This document shows positions 18,601 through 25,942 of a stretch of DNA of 64,000 bases, piece by piece (positions within the stretch are counted from its first letter, which is position 1; each line of letters begins with the position of its first letter). The stretch comes from Burkholderia ubonensis subsp. mesacidophila (GTDB lineage Bacteria > Pseudomonadota > Gammaproteobacteria > Burkholderiales > Burkholderiaceae): NCBI RefSeq assembly GCF_002097715.1, contig NZ_CP020737.1:1798001-1862000 (forward strand). Direction: 5' to 3'. The notes below the pieces were generated by a model that ran no database searches, had not been told where the DNA came from, and worked only from the letters and a program-made list of their open reading frames with translations. A program made the position numbers and the translations under genes.

Positions 18601-19454
18601 CGGCCGTGCAGGCGGTCGCGGCGCTCGACGAGCCCGAGCACCTGAACCCGATCCGCGCGCGCATCGAGCGCGAGCGCGCGACGTGGGTCGCGCAGGGCGT
18701 GCCGGCCGACGAGGCGCGGCGCCGCGCCGGCTGGCGCGTGTTCGGCGCGCGGCCCGGCAGCTACGGCGCGGGCCTGCAGGACCTGATCGACCAGCGGCGC
18801 TGGCAGACCGATGCGGATCTGGCCGACGCCTATCGGCAATGGGGCGGCTACGCGTATGCGCAGAACAGCGCGGGCGACGCGGCGCCCGACGTGTTCGGCG
18901 CGCGGCTCGCGACGATCGACGTCGTCGTGCAGAACCAGGACAGCCGCGAGCACGACATCCTCGATTCGAACGACTACTACCAGTTCCAGGGCGGCATGAC
19001 CGCGGCGGTGCGGCATCTGTCGGGCCGCCAGCCGAGCCTGTATCACGGCGACCACGCGAACCCGGCCGCGCCGAAGATGCGCACGCTGCGCGAGGAAATC
19101 GCACGGGTGATCCGCTCGCGCGTCGTGAACCCGAAATGGCTCGACGGCGTGAAGCGCCACGGCTACAAGGGCGCCGCGGAAATGGCCGCGACGGTCGACT
19201 ACCTGTACGGCTACGACGCGACCGCGCGCGTGCTGGCCGATCATCAATATGCGCTCGTCGCCGATGCATACCTGTTCGACGACGCCACGCGCGCGTTCCT
19301 CGAACGGCACAATCCGCGTGCGCTGCAAGGCATCTGCGAACGCTTCGTCGAGGCGATGCAGCGCGGCCTGTGGCAGCAGCCGGGCAACTATCGCGAGCGG
19401 ATCGAGGCGGTCTGGTTCGCGAGCGAACACCATCTGGAAGGAGGTCGGCGATGA
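15651..19454 (+). CDS. cobN: Cobaltochelatase large subunit CobN
   Basis: A 1267-residue protein, the porphyrin-binding subunit of the ATP-dependent aerobic cobalt chelatase that inserts Co(II) into hydrogenobyrinic acid a,c-diamide. Family motifs include SGGNRDAWVADNQGLHARDI (about 295), VIHLGKHGNLEWLPGKSVAL (about 547-566), FIVNDPGEGSQAKRRAQAVI, NFYSVDTRAVPTQAAW and YYQFQGGMTAAVRHLSG. Length matches CobN. It overlaps the chlI start by 4 bases. The partner AAA+ subunits here are ChlI/ChlD rather than CobS/CobT. Confidence 0.96.
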   Translation: MHLLRTTPGGFVDDTQGVVRIDQRPAEIVILSSADTTLSLLASVVPRLPAGFPSVRLANVTFLRQPASVDFYVDDVLQHAKTVVIDHLGGEAYWPYGIEQAMSLASRRGQRLAMFSGDLQEDPNLIAKSTVAPGLCRLWWRYLREGGAHNADALLRSIAFHTLGFGDEPEPPRPLPAAALYHPARDPASIDDWLPRWTPGAPVVAILFYKAHWQAANTAVFDALADALILEGLNPLPIAVTSLKDAVSREVIARLCDAHGVALVLNTTAFAAGAIDSPEPDILAGDAPVLQVILSGGNRDAWVADNQGLHARDIAMHVALPEVDGRIVTRAVSFKGLAYRCAHTEVDVVRYQPDAERIGFVAALARGWCRLRTLGNADKRVALILANYPQSEGRIGNGVGLDTPASALGVLAMLCDAGYRVADLPADGDALIARLTEGVTNDPALHALRPAFQSFALADYRTHFERLPADVRAALNDRWGPPEADPTLRHGRFTIAGWRAGNVFVGIQPSRSRDENDYASYHDADLVPPHAYLAFYFWLRHAFRSDAVIHLGKHGNLEWLPGKSVALSDACWPDLTLGPLPHLYPFIVNDPGEGSQAKRRAQAVIIDHLMPPLTRAENYGPLQDLERQVDEYYEALMVDARRAKLLRKTILATIAEHRLHDELSVAQPRDASDEDELLTRVDAWLCELKEAQIRDGLHVFGLSPADRQRRDTLLALARFPVGDGQQARAGLIGALARDLALGDDFDPLAADWAAPWQGPRPALLAELDAAPWRHAGDTRERLERLAQQWLDRLCASAPHAPCEPPPGVWTHTLPVIERVRSTLMPALDACGGEELRQLLRGLDGRFVPPGPSGSPSRGRPDVLPTGRNFYSVDTRAVPTQAAWSLGLKSAQQLIERHLQDHGDYPRAIGLSVWGTATMRTGGDDIAQAFALIGVRPKWAHGSHRVTDFEILPIEIFDRPRIDVTLRVSGFFRDAFPNLMHLFDAAVQAVAALDEPEHLNPIRARIERERATWVAQGVPADEARRRAGWRVFGARPGSYGAGLQDLIDQRRWQTDADLADAYRQWGGYAYAQNSAGDAAPDVFGARLATIDVVVQNQDSREHDILDSNDYYQFQGGMTAAVRHLSGRQPSLYHGDHANPAAPKMRTLREEIARVIRSRVVNPKWLDGVKRHGYKGAAEMAATVDYLYGYDATARVLADHQYALVADAYLFDDATRAFLERHNPRALQGICERFVEAMQRGLWQQPGNYRERIEAVWFASEHHLEGGRR

Positions 19455-20533
19455 CCGATCCGACGCACCGCCTGCGCGCAGTGTTTCCCGCCGTTTTTCC
19501 GTTTACCGCGCTCGTCGGGCAGGCGGCGCTGCAACGGGCGCTGCTGCTCGCGGCGATCGACCCGTCGCTCGGCGGCGTGCTCGTCAGCGGGCCGCGCGGC
19601 ACCGCGAAATCCACCGCCGCGCGCGCGCTCGCGGCGCTGCTGCCGGAAGGGCAGTTCGTGACGCTGCCGCTGTCGGCGAGCGACGAGCAGGTGACCGGCA
19701 CGCTCGATCTCGCGCATGCGCTCGCGGAGAACGGCGTGCGCTTTCGGCCGGGGCTGCTCGCGCGTGCGCATCGCGGCGTGCTGTACGTCGACGAGGTGAA
19801 CCTGCTGGCCGACGGGCTCGTCGATACGCTGCTCGACGTTGCCGCGAGCGGCGTGAACATCGTCGAGCGCGATGGCGTGTCGCACGCGCACGACGCGCGC
19901 TTCGTGCTGGTCGGCACGATGAATCCGGAGGAGGGGGAGCTGCGGCCGCAATTGCTCGATCGCTTCGGGCTGATGGTCGAACTCGAGAATTGCTTCGACG
20001 CGGCGCAGCGCGAGCAGATCGTGAAGGCGCGACTCGCGTTCGATCTCGATCCCGATGCGTTCCGCGCGTGTCACGACGACGCGCAGCGCGAGCTGGCCGG
20101 GCAGATTCGCGCGGCGCGCGAACGCCTGCCCGCGCTGACGTTCGGCGACGCGGTGCATGCGCGGGTCAGCGCGCTGTGCATCGACGCGGCCGTCGACGGC
20201 CTGCGCGCCGATCTCGTGATGCTGCGCGCGGCGCGCGCGCTCGCGGCGCTCGAAGGGGCCGATGCGGTGACGGTCGAGCACGTCGAGCGCGTCGCGGAGC
20301 CGGTGCTGCGGCATCGCCGCGCCGCGCATGCGACGCCGCCGGCCGCGTCGGGGCCGCGCGACGCGGAGAACCCGGCGTCGCAGGCGAATGCGGGCGGTTC
20401 GTCCGCTACGCCGCCTGACGCGGCGCGGCCGAGCGATGCGGACGCGCAAGGCGACTGGGGCTATCTGCCGCCCGAACCCGCCGGCTTGCAGGCGGTGAAG
20501 GGCGTGGTGCCGCTGCCGCTAAAAAAACGCTGA
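19451..20533 (+). CDS. chlI: AAA+ chelatase subunit (ChlI/BchI type); zero-frame product of chlI/chlD
   Basis: A 360-residue AAA+ ATPase of the magnesium-chelatase I family, serving here as the small motor subunit of cobaltochelatase. Walker A is VSGPRGTAKSTAARA (about 39-53), Walker B VLYVDEVNLLADG (about 113), and GTMNPEEGELRPQLLDRF holds sensor and Arg-finger elements. The Ala/Pro/Asp-rich tail (about 300-340) resembles the linker of D-type subunits. The frame stops at TGA 20531 just after seven A residues, with a stable hairpin behind it. A -1 slip there continues into the VWA frame, giving a 586-residue ChlI-VWA protein. So this gene probably makes both subunits. Confidence 0.92.
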   Translation: MTDPTHRLRAVFPAVFPFTALVGQAALQRALLLAAIDPSLGGVLVSGPRGTAKSTAARALAALLPEGQFVTLPLSASDEQVTGTLDLAHALAENGVRFRPGLLARAHRGVLYVDEVNLLADGLVDTLLDVAASGVNIVERDGVSHAHDARFVLVGTMNPEEGELRPQLLDRFGLMVELENCFDAAQREQIVKARLAFDLDPDAFRACHDDAQRELAGQIRAARERLPALTFGDAVHARVSALCIDAAVDGLRADLVMLRAARALAALEGADAVTVEHVERVAEPVLRHRRAAHATPPAASGPRDAENPASQANAGGSSATPPDAARPSDADAQGDWGYLPPEPAGLQAVKGVVPLPLKKR

Positions 20534-20581
20534 GCCATCGAGCCGGCGCCGCCGCGAACCCGCTTCGCGGTCCTCGATGGC
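20519..20581 (+). promoter_or_regulatory. -1 programmed ribosomal frameshift signal (slippery A-run plus hairpin)
   Basis: Zero-frame codons CTA AAA AAA CGC TGA contain the heptamer A AAA AAA (20521-20527), an ideal X XXY YYZ slip site for -1 shifting. Six bases on, a stem begins: GCCATCGAG (20534-20542) pairs perfectly with CTCGATGGC (20573-20581), enclosing an inner 7-bp hairpin CCGCGAA/TTCGCGG (20552-20558 and 20564-20570). A purine-rich GGTGAAGGG about 20 bases upstream could act as an internal Shine-Dalgarno stimulator. The -1 frame has no stop from here to 21210. Confidence 0.85.
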
Positions 20582-21210
20582 AGCAAGGCGCAACCGGACC
20601 CGCGCCGGGCGTCGCGCGCGCCGGCGCGGCCGTTGGCGCCGTTGCGTGGCCGGCGACGTTCGCGGTCAAGCGCGCCGGGCGATTGCAGGCCGAGCATCTG
20701 CGGTTCCGGAAGCAGGCCGGCGCGCCGCGCGCGCTGCATTGCTTCGTGCTCGACTGTTCGGCGTCGATGCTGTCGTTCGAGCGGCTTGCGATGGCGAAGG
20801 GGCTGATCGTCGCGTACTTCGACCAGGCGGCGCGCGCGCGGGCGGAAACGGCGCTGATCTGTTTCGGCGGGACCGGTGCGGAGCGCCGGTTCGGGCCGGC
20901 GGTGCCGAGGTGGTGGAACGCGCGCTGGCTGGAGCCGGTGGGCGGCGGCGGCGGTACGCCGTTCGCGGACGGGATCGATGCCGCCGCGCAGCTGCTCGCG
21001 CGCGATGCGCGGCGCGCGCCGGACAAGCAGCGGTGGCTGTGGGTGCTGTCGGATGGGCGGACGCGGGAAATGCCGGTGAAGCCGGCGGCGGCGGATCATG
21101 TCGTGTTCGTCGATTTCGACGATGCCGCCGTGAGGGTCGGGCGCGGGGCGCAGATTGCAGTCGAGTGGGGCGCGGAGTGGGTGACGCCGGAGGGGGTGGT
21201 GCGCGGTTGA
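20521..21210 (+). CDS. chlD: VWA-domain extension of the chelatase subunit (ChlD/CobT part), read after -1 frameshift
   Basis: The -1 frame continues without a stop from the A-run to TGA 21208 and encodes a von Willebrand A domain like the C terminus of BchD/ChlD/CobT. The family start AWPATFAVKRAGRLQAEHLRF is followed by the MIDAS motif LDCSASM, then PVGGGGGTPFADGIDAAAQLL and LWVLSDGRTRE. There is no ATG or GTG ahead of the conserved region; the only candidate is a TTG at 20683, already inside it. This argues that the domain is made only as a frameshift fusion with the ATPase. It provides the metal-chelatase D-type scaffold. Confidence 0.85.
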   Translation, partial: KKTLSHRAGAAANPLRGPRWQQGATGPAPGVARAGAAVGAVAWPATFAVKRAGRLQAEHLRFRKQAGAPRALHCFVLDCSASMLSFERLAMAKGLIVAYFDQAARARAETALICFGGTGAERRFGPAVPRWWNARWLEPVGGGGGTPFADGIDAAAQLLARDARRAPDKQRWLWVLSDGRTREMPVKPAAADHVVFVDFDDAAVRVGRGAQIAVEWGAEWVTPEGVVRG

Positions 21211-21505
21211 CGCTGCCCGAGTCGCCGGCGTGGGGGTGTCAGGATTTCCGTGTCCAAGGCGGGGATTTGATGTTGGGAAGGCAAGCTTGCGCAAGGCTGA
21301 GCGCGAAGCCTTGCAGTGCGCGCAGCGGCAGGTGAAAGACCTGCCGCAAACGGATTTATGCAGCAACGCCCAACAGACATTCCCAAATATGAGTGCAAGC
21401 GGCGTATCGTATTTGCATCTCCATTTTTCATCGGATGCGCATGAATTGTTATTGTTGCGGACGCCTCGCCTCTGAGCGAGGCGTCGTATTTAATTATTTA
21501 TAAAT
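21211..21505. other. Intergenic transition from GC-rich to AT-rich DNA
   Basis: No gene is supported here. Composition falls sharply after about 21350. The only structured element is the hairpin listed separately at 21461-21484. This appears to be one edge of the AT-rich islet carrying the orphan exported gene. Confidence 0.5.
21461..21484. terminator. Hairpin terminator between chlI/chlD and the AT-rich gene
   Basis: ACGCCTCGC (21461-21469) and GCGAGGCGT (21476-21484) form a perfect 9-bp stem with a 6-base loop CTCTGA. Flanking DNA is AT-rich on both sides, with TATTTAATTATTTAT following on the plus strand. It lies between two converging genes and could end transcription from both, although no long pure T-run is present. 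Confidence 0.55.
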
Positions 21506-22273
21506 TTACTCTCGAACTATTGTCGCGTTGGCGTAGCCTTCGTACCCGTAGCCAAGCATCCCGTCTGCGCGAACCTGGAAAACAACAATATCCGTTCCAA
21601 CTCCCTCCACCCCCACCCATCCGGGGACGTTCATCGATGCGCCATAAATTCCTTGGATCTTGCTGCCAACCTTGACGGTGTAGACGTCAACTTTTCCCGT
21701 GATTCTTCCGGCGACATGTGTGATGATTGGCTGCGAAACACTACGAAGTGAAGCTGAGGGTTTTTGCTCTTGCGAAGAAGAGAGGGTCGTTCTGCTTTGA
21801 GGTGTGATGTCCATCTCGCGGCCGTTTTTATTTTCCGAATACCCAACCTTTTCCCATTTGCCGGAATTTCCGTCTCCCACATAGGAGAACGAGGCCAGGT
21901 AGACGGAATCATTGGCCCTCCAGCTAATGCTCAACTCGTCACCGTTCTTCACGTTGGTCCACGTGGGATAGGTGGTTTTGATTTCAACCGAAGAGAACGG
22001 GCTGTTTTGCGAATAGATTGCGGATGCGTCACCGCTTTTTTTGATGGCGTAAGCGATGGAATCGTAATCGCTTGCGGAATTTCTCTGGAAATTCAGTTTT
22101 TTCAGAAGGCTGTCTATGTCGGATTGGCCTTGAGCAGTTTGAATTGTTGTTGCGATCCTGTCGCGGCCCGGTGCCCCGGATTTAGGAGAAATTTCCGATG
22201 CTGCTGAGAATCCGGCTGCCGAAAATAACGCAAGTGAAGAACACAGAATCAATGCTGCTTTCTTGACTTTCAT
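21506..22273 (-). CDS. Orphan exported protein of unknown function (AT-rich gene)
   Basis: A 255-residue protein not recognised. It has a signal peptide, MKVKKAALILCSSLALFSAA followed by GFSAASE, and no later membrane segment. The middle (about 85-150) is rich in aromatic and beta-type residues (YPTWTNVKNGDELSISWRAND, YLASFSYVGDG), suggesting a secreted beta-rich domain. The C-terminal GWVGVEGVGTDIVVFQVRADGML is also beta-like. It has one Cys, in the signal peptide. Codon use includes many A/T-ending codons, unlike every neighbour, which indicates recent transfer. The start at 22273 is chosen for the signal peptide. Confidence 0.7.
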   Translation of the reverse strand: MKVKKAALILCSSLALFSAAGFSAASEISPKSGAPGRDRIATTIQTAQGQSDIDSLLKKLNFQRNSASDYDSIAYAIKKSGDASAIYSQNSPFSSVEIKTTYPTWTNVKNGDELSISWRANDSVYLASFSYVGDGNSGKWEKVGYSENKNGREMDITPQSRTTLSSSQEQKPSASLRSVSQPIITHVAGRITGKVDVYTVKVGSKIQGIYGASMNVPGWVGVEGVGTDIVVFQVRADGMLGYGYEGYANATIVRE

Positions 22274-22767
22274 GAGCGCTCCAATTTGATGAGGTGCGCC
22301 TTGCATTTTGAAAATGAAAGACGCTGATTGAGGCTACAGGGATTATGGAAGAATTCAAACTGTTACCTTTGCTAGGGAGTTGAAAGGCGGGCGATTCTGG
22401 TGATGTGGGCTCTGGTAATCCGATGAACTTTCCGCCGTCCGGAATTCTTGTTTTATTGGAATGGACTGATTGTGGAGATTTTGTGGGGGAATAAGTGGGC
22501 GCCTTCGATATGGACCAAGCTGCAGGTTTGGCTGTATCCGGCCCCGACCGGCCTTCGGTGCTGCATGCGTGCATTCGGCTCGGCGAACAACTGGATCATT
22601 CTCATGGTTGCAGGACGAATCCTGAAATCGAGAGCCGTCCGGATCTCACCGGCGGTTCGCGTCAGCCCTTTCGTATGGGAGGCGACCGTTCGTATCACAC
22701 GCCGTCGTTTGCGCGACATCTCCGCATGCTGCTATCGTTACGCGACCCGTAATCATCGGAGGAATTC
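22274..22767. other. AT-rich intergenic region without an intact gene
   Basis: About 490 bases between the orphan exported gene and the DUF1993 gene. The first 220 bases are AT-rich and contain a short broken reading frame (listed separately). From about 22500 the composition returns to the GC-rich norm. No convincing gene is seen on either strand; weak overlapping frames have no recognisable protein character. Confidence 0.5.
22345..22494 (+). pseudogene. Possible degraded small gene with one in-frame stop
   Basis: ATG 22345 reads MEEFKLLPLLGS, then TGA at 22381, then KAGDSGDVGSGNPMNFPPSG and VLLEWTDCGDFVGE to TAA 22492. The sequence after the stop is protein-like in composition, and a TGG to TGA change would explain the break. 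Base composition matches the adjacent AT-rich exported gene. No family is recognised. Confidence 0.25.
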
Positions 22768-23340
22768 GTGTCGCTGACCCACCTTCTCGTACCGACCTTC
22801 ACCCAGTTCCTGCGCGGCCTGTCGTCGTGGCTCGACAAGGCCGCCGCCCATCGTCAGGCGGCAGGCGCCGAGCCGGATGCGCTGCTGTCCGAGCGGCTCG
22901 CCGCCGACATGTATCCGCTCGCGGCCCAGGTCCGGTTCGCCTGCTTTCAAGCGCTCGAGCCGGTCTGCCGGTTGCGCGGCGAACCGCTTCCGGACACGCT
23001 GCTGGCGGTGCGGCAAGAAGGATGGAACGCCAACGCGCAGCCGGGCACGTGGTCCGATGCGAAGGCGCGCATCGACGACGCGCTTGCGCTGCTCGACGGC
23101 CTGTCGCCTGACGCGCTCGACGCGGGCGGCGCGCTGCCGATCGCGCTCGAAATGCCCAACGGCGTCGTCTTCGACATGACAGGCGAGCAGTACGCGCGCG
23201 ACTGGGCGCTGCCGCAGTTCTACTTTCACGTGGTGACCGCGTACGCGATCCTGCGCAACCAGGGCGTCGAACTCGGCAAGGCGGACTACGTGTCGTACAT
23301 GCTCGCGTATCTGCGGCCCGGCACGATGCCGCAAGGCTGA
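22768..23340 (+). CDS. DUF1993 family protein
   Basis: A 190-residue protein of the DUF1993 family, which has a DinB-like four-helix outline and no assigned activity. Typical segments are THLLVPTFTQFLRGLSSWLDKA, DMYPLAAQVRFACFQA (about 51), TWSDAKARIDDALALLDGLSP and LPQFYFHVVTAYAILRNQGVELGKADY (about 150-176). The GTG start at 22768 follows GGAGGAATTC, a strong ribosome site. It is 11 bases from the phosphatase-like gene downstream, so the two may be co-transcribed. Confidence 0.85.
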   Translation: MSLTHLLVPTFTQFLRGLSSWLDKAAAHRQAAGAEPDALLSERLAADMYPLAAQVRFACFQALEPVCRLRGEPLPDTLLAVRQEGWNANAQPGTWSDAKARIDDALALLDGLSPDALDAGGALPIALEMPNGVVFDMTGEQYARDWALPQFYFHVVTAYAILRNQGVELGKADYVSYMLAYLRPGTMPQG

Positions 23341-23351
23341 TCGCATCCGGC

Positions 23352-23678
23352 ATGACGCGAGCACTCTTCATCTGCAGCCGGAACCGGCTGCGAAGCCCGA
23401 CTGCGGAAGAACTGTTTGCCGGCTGGCCGGGCATCGAAACGGATTCGGCCGGCGTCGCGCCCGATGCGGAGTCGATCGTGTCGCGCGAGCAGATCGCGTG
23501 GGCCGACATCATCTTCGTGATGGAGCGCTCGCACAAGGCGAAGCTGTCGAAGCAATTCGGCGCAGACTTGCGGAACAAGAAGATCGTCTGCGTCGACATT
23601 CCCGACAAGTACGCGTTCATGCAGCCGGAGCTGATCGCGCTGCTCGAGCGAAGGGCCGGGAAATTCCTGCGATCGTGA
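23352..23678 (+). CDS. Low-molecular-weight protein-tyrosine-phosphatase-like protein
   Basis: A 108-residue short member of the low-molecular-weight phosphotyrosine phosphatase fold. The active-site loop is visible as CSRNRLRSPTAE (Cys 8, CX5R then Ser), followed by DSAGVAPDAESIV and IFVMERSHKAKLSKQF. The usual C-terminal DPxG-type Asp loop is replaced by VDIPDKYAFMQPELIALL, as in the group often called phosphotyrosine protein phosphatase-like. Length is below the ~150 residues of classic members. Substrate unknown. Confidence 0.8.
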   Translation: MTRALFICSRNRLRSPTAEELFAGWPGIETDSAGVAPDAESIVSREQIAWADIIFVMERSHKAKLSKQFGADLRNKKIVCVDIPDKYAFMQPELIALLERRAGKFLRS

Positions 23679-23711
23679 ACGGCGGGGCGCCGAGCGCCCC
23701 CGCGTCCGGGC

Positions 23712-24215
23712 TCAGCGATCGCCGTCATGCCATGTATGAACCTGCTTGCCGTCCTTCCGGAGCAGCGCCGACCTCAGCAAGCCGAACCCTTTCAGCCGGA
23801 AGAACATCGCGAAGTAGGCCTGCTCCAGCGCCTCCCAGGTGTCGTAGGATTCCGCGACGCCATCCGCGCCGTCGCAATAGAGGTCGCCGTTGGGCTGACC
23901 CGCGAACGGTTTGGATGTCCATGCGCCGATCAACGGCGCCTTCCAGAGGTCGCCCTTGATCGACCGGAGCACGGGTTGCGTTCCGGTCGTCTCCGGGGCG
24001 AACGCAATCAGCTGGCGCTCGTTGTCTTCGACGTGCAGCCTGCCGCATGACGGGCATTGATAGCAGGCGCGTGCATACGACCAATCGAGGCGGCCGCGCG
24101 ACTCGCTCGCTTCGGCAAAGTCCTCCCAATCCTGATCAGCGATCAGACGCGCCTTGTTGGCGAGGAAATCGGTTTGGTCGTGGATGACGGTTCCGCAAGC
24201 GCAGGTGAAATTCAT
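23712..24215 (-). CDS. Conserved hypothetical zinc-ribbon-like protein
   Basis: A 167-residue soluble protein. It begins MNFTCACGTVIHDQTDFLAN and has a second Cys pair, CYQCPSCGRLHVEDNERQL (about 51-69), so CxC and CxxCxxC pairs probably bind one zinc. The C-terminal part (YDTWEALEQAYFAMFFRLKG) is helical. The start at 24215 places the first Cys pair at residues 5 and 7. No function is known to me. It stands alone, converging on the phosphatase-like gene. Confidence 0.65.
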   Translation of the reverse strand: MNFTCACGTVIHDQTDFLANKARLIADQDWEDFAEASESRGRLDWSYARACYQCPSCGRLHVEDNERQLIAFAPETTGTQPVLRSIKGDLWKAPLIGAWTSKPFAGQPNGDLYCDGADGVAESYDTWEALEQAYFAMFFRLKGFGLLRSALLRKDGKQVHTWHDGDR

Positions 24216-24471
24216 GGGTATCGGTGGTGGTTTCGGAAATCGCTTCGGTTGGCCGAAGTACAGCCTGAACAGGCGGACCGGATGATAGCAGCGCGGTTCC
24301 GCGTCGCGCCGAAACGACACCTCGCGCAAGCATCGCTGCGAAAATCCCCGCGCGCACGCCGGCCTATTTATGGCCGGATATAGTCAGGCACCAGAAGGCG
24401 ACGACGCGCGGGCTCAGGCCCACTGCGCGTCGCGACCTGAGCAGAACAATATTGGCTACGGGTGTAATGAC

Positions 24472-24684
24472 ATGAGCGGTTTCGACAAGACCACTTCCGG
24501 ATCGATCGGAGGACTGATCGCGGGCATCGCGATGATTGCCGCCGGCATCGGCGTCGGCATGTATCCGGGGTTGCGGCACGGCCCGGCGCGGCTGAGCGAG
24601 TTCGTGGCCGTCGGCGTCATGATGCTCGGCGTCTTTGTCGTCGTGTATCAAGGCCGCGAGCTGCGGCGCAAACGATTGCGCTGA
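24472..24684 (+). CDS. Small two-helix membrane protein
   Basis: A 70-residue protein with two predicted transmembrane helices, GLIAGIAMIAAGIGVGMYPG (about 14-33) and FVAVGVMMLGVFVVVYQG (about 43-60), and a basic C-terminal tail RELRRKRLR that would stay in the cytoplasm. The ribosome site is weak. No family is recognised. It has plausible protein character and normal local codon use, so it is likely real though uncharacterised. Confidence 0.55.
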   Translation: MSGFDKTTSGSIGGLIAGIAMIAAGIGVGMYPGLRHGPARLSEFVAVGVMMLGVFVVVYQGRELRRKRLR

Positions 24685-24721
24685 CGAACGCTTTCGAACT
24701 GCTCGCCGTTCCCGGGCTGCT

Positions 24722-24994
24722 TCAATACGCACCGGCGCTCGACAGCAGGTCGTCGACGATGATCTCGCCGGCCGTGCGCCCTGCGCTGAGCGCGTCCAGG
24801 CTGTCGGCGAACGGTTTCCCGCGATCGTCCGCGAGCCTCAGCGGCGAGAAGAAGATCGACGACGTATTGCCCTCCCGCACCTGGACCACGGCGACGTAGC
24901 CGGGGGCCGGCGCGGCCATGTCGACCGCCTCGGCCGGCTGATGCTCGCAGCGCACTTCGATCGTGTATCCGCGGTAGGTGTACAGGCTCGTCAT
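24722..24994 (-). CDS. Small conserved hypothetical protein
   Basis: A 90-residue soluble protein beginning MTSLYTYRGYTIEVRCEHQP, with a short beta-rich pattern (YVAVVQVREG, IFFSPLRLADD) and a helical C terminus ending ISAGAY-like residues. It resembles small Burkholderia proteins of unknown function in layout. It has no signal peptide or membrane segment. It converges on the small membrane-protein gene with 37 bases between stops. Confidence 0.55.
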   Translation of the reverse strand: MTSLYTYRGYTIEVRCEHQPAEAVDMAAPAPGYVAVVQVREGNTSSIFFSPLRLADDRGKPFADSLDALSAGRTAGEIIVDDLLSSAGAY

Positions 24995-25401
24995 GTCGGG
25001 CTCGCTATAAGTGGCGCGACGTCATGCGCGCGCCGTGGGGACAACCGGCTTCGTACGCACGGCATCGGCGGGAAACGCGATGCCGATCGCCGCGGTCCGC
25101 GTGACGACGGACGGCGGCTCGATGATGAATCCTGGCGGGCGCGCACGCGCGCGATGCTCCGCGCCTGCCGCACGCGAGCCGCTTGCAACAGGCCAATGAC
25201 GGGTGACTGCATTTCGTCGGACATTTCGGCATGCCGCTGCCGACGACGCGTTCGGCGGCCGTTCTTCCCGGGACGCATGAAGACGCGTCCGACCGGGCGT
25301 CCACAGACCGCGCATTGCCGAAAGAATAGGTTAACTCGTGCGGAATGGTGAGCACAAATTGCATCGCCATCCGAAACAATCGATGGCGTGCCGCCGCTGC
25401 T
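24995..25401. other. Intergenic region, no gene supported
   Basis: About 400 GC-rich bases between two minus-strand genes. Several overlapping frames are open but all are Arg/Ala/Pro-rich, as expected of out-of-frame reading in GC-rich DNA. No RNA motif, terminator or repeat was recognised. It probably holds the promoter of the 90-residue gene. Confidence 0.5.
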
Positions 25402-25716
25402 TCACGAATACCGGTAGATCCCGTGCCGCGCCGGCCTGGCATGCCGCACGTGGTGGCGATGCCGCTTGACTGCCGCGTGGCGGTGATGCCGGTGCGCGCT
25501 CGCGTGCGGCCGCCGCGGCGCGGGCCGCGACGTCGGCACCGCGCCCTGCGGCAACGGCGGGGTCTGCATCGCGCCCGGCAGCGGCGCGGGTTGCGCCGGT
25601 TGCGCCGCGCCTTGCGGCTGCGTCCGGCCTTCGCCGAATTGATAGGTCTGGGTCTGCGCATGCGCGACGCTCAGCGTCGCCGCGATCGTCACGGCGGCCA
25701 GCAGCAGGCGATTCAT
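25402..25716 (-). CDS. Small exported Pro/His-rich protein
   Basis: A 104-residue protein with a clear signal peptide, MNRLLLAAVTIAATLSVAHA, cleaved before QTQTYQFGEG. The mature part is low complexity: a Pro/Gln/Ala stretch (about 30-65), then a His/Arg-rich stretch (HASAHRHHRHAAVKRHRHHV, about 71-90). The His cluster suggests metal binding or an envelope location, but function is unknown. The start at 25716 is the one giving a signal peptide. Confidence 0.6.
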   Translation of the reverse strand: MNRLLLAAVTIAATLSVAHAQTQTYQFGEGRTQPQGAAQPAQPAPLPGAMQTPPLPQGAVPTSRPAPRRPHASAHRHHRHAAVKRHRHHVRHARPARHGIYRYS

Positions 25717-25860
25717 GAAAGCTCCGGATTCTGGACCGTCGGAATGCCAGCTTAGCGAACGGCGGCGCGTCGCAGCAACCGGATTCCGATCCGTGCTGCA
25801 CCCGGCTTGCCCGACACGCCTCCGTCGCGCACGTGCTCGTGCGATCGGCACTTCCACCGC

Positions 25861-25898
25861 TTGACACAAAAATTCCCATGCGTGAATATAAATTCACG
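25861..25898 (+). promoter_or_regulatory. Promoter and palindromic operator before the CoA-transferase operon
   Basis: TTGACA (25861-25866) is followed by an AT-rich segment carrying CGTGAATATAAATTCACG (25881-25898), a perfect inverted repeat with 7-base arms. The palindrome overlaps the expected -10 position and lies 45 bases before the first gene. The IclR-family regulator encoded at the end of the operon is the obvious candidate to bind it. Confidence 0.6.
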
Positions 25899-25942
25899 TA
25901 CAAGAATTTATTGCTCAATCGACCGGAGCAGGAGCGAGACAC

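Noticed and set aside
14505..19433. A very long minus-strand open frame (over 1600 codons) opposite cobW and cobN
   Set aside because: It is Arg/Ala/His-rich with no recognisable domain and lies fully antisense to well-conserved genes. Long antisense frames are expected in DNA of this GC content and codon bias.
20683..21210. Treating the VWA domain as a free-standing gene starting at TTG 20683
   Set aside because: Conserved VWA-family sequence extends before that codon, there is no ribosome site, and a slip heptamer with downstream hairpin links it to the ATPase frame.
22182..22752. Several overlapping short frames between the orphan exported gene and the DUF1993 gene
   Set aside because: None has a good ribosome site or coherent protein sequence; only the short broken frame at 22345-22494 was kept, at low confidence.
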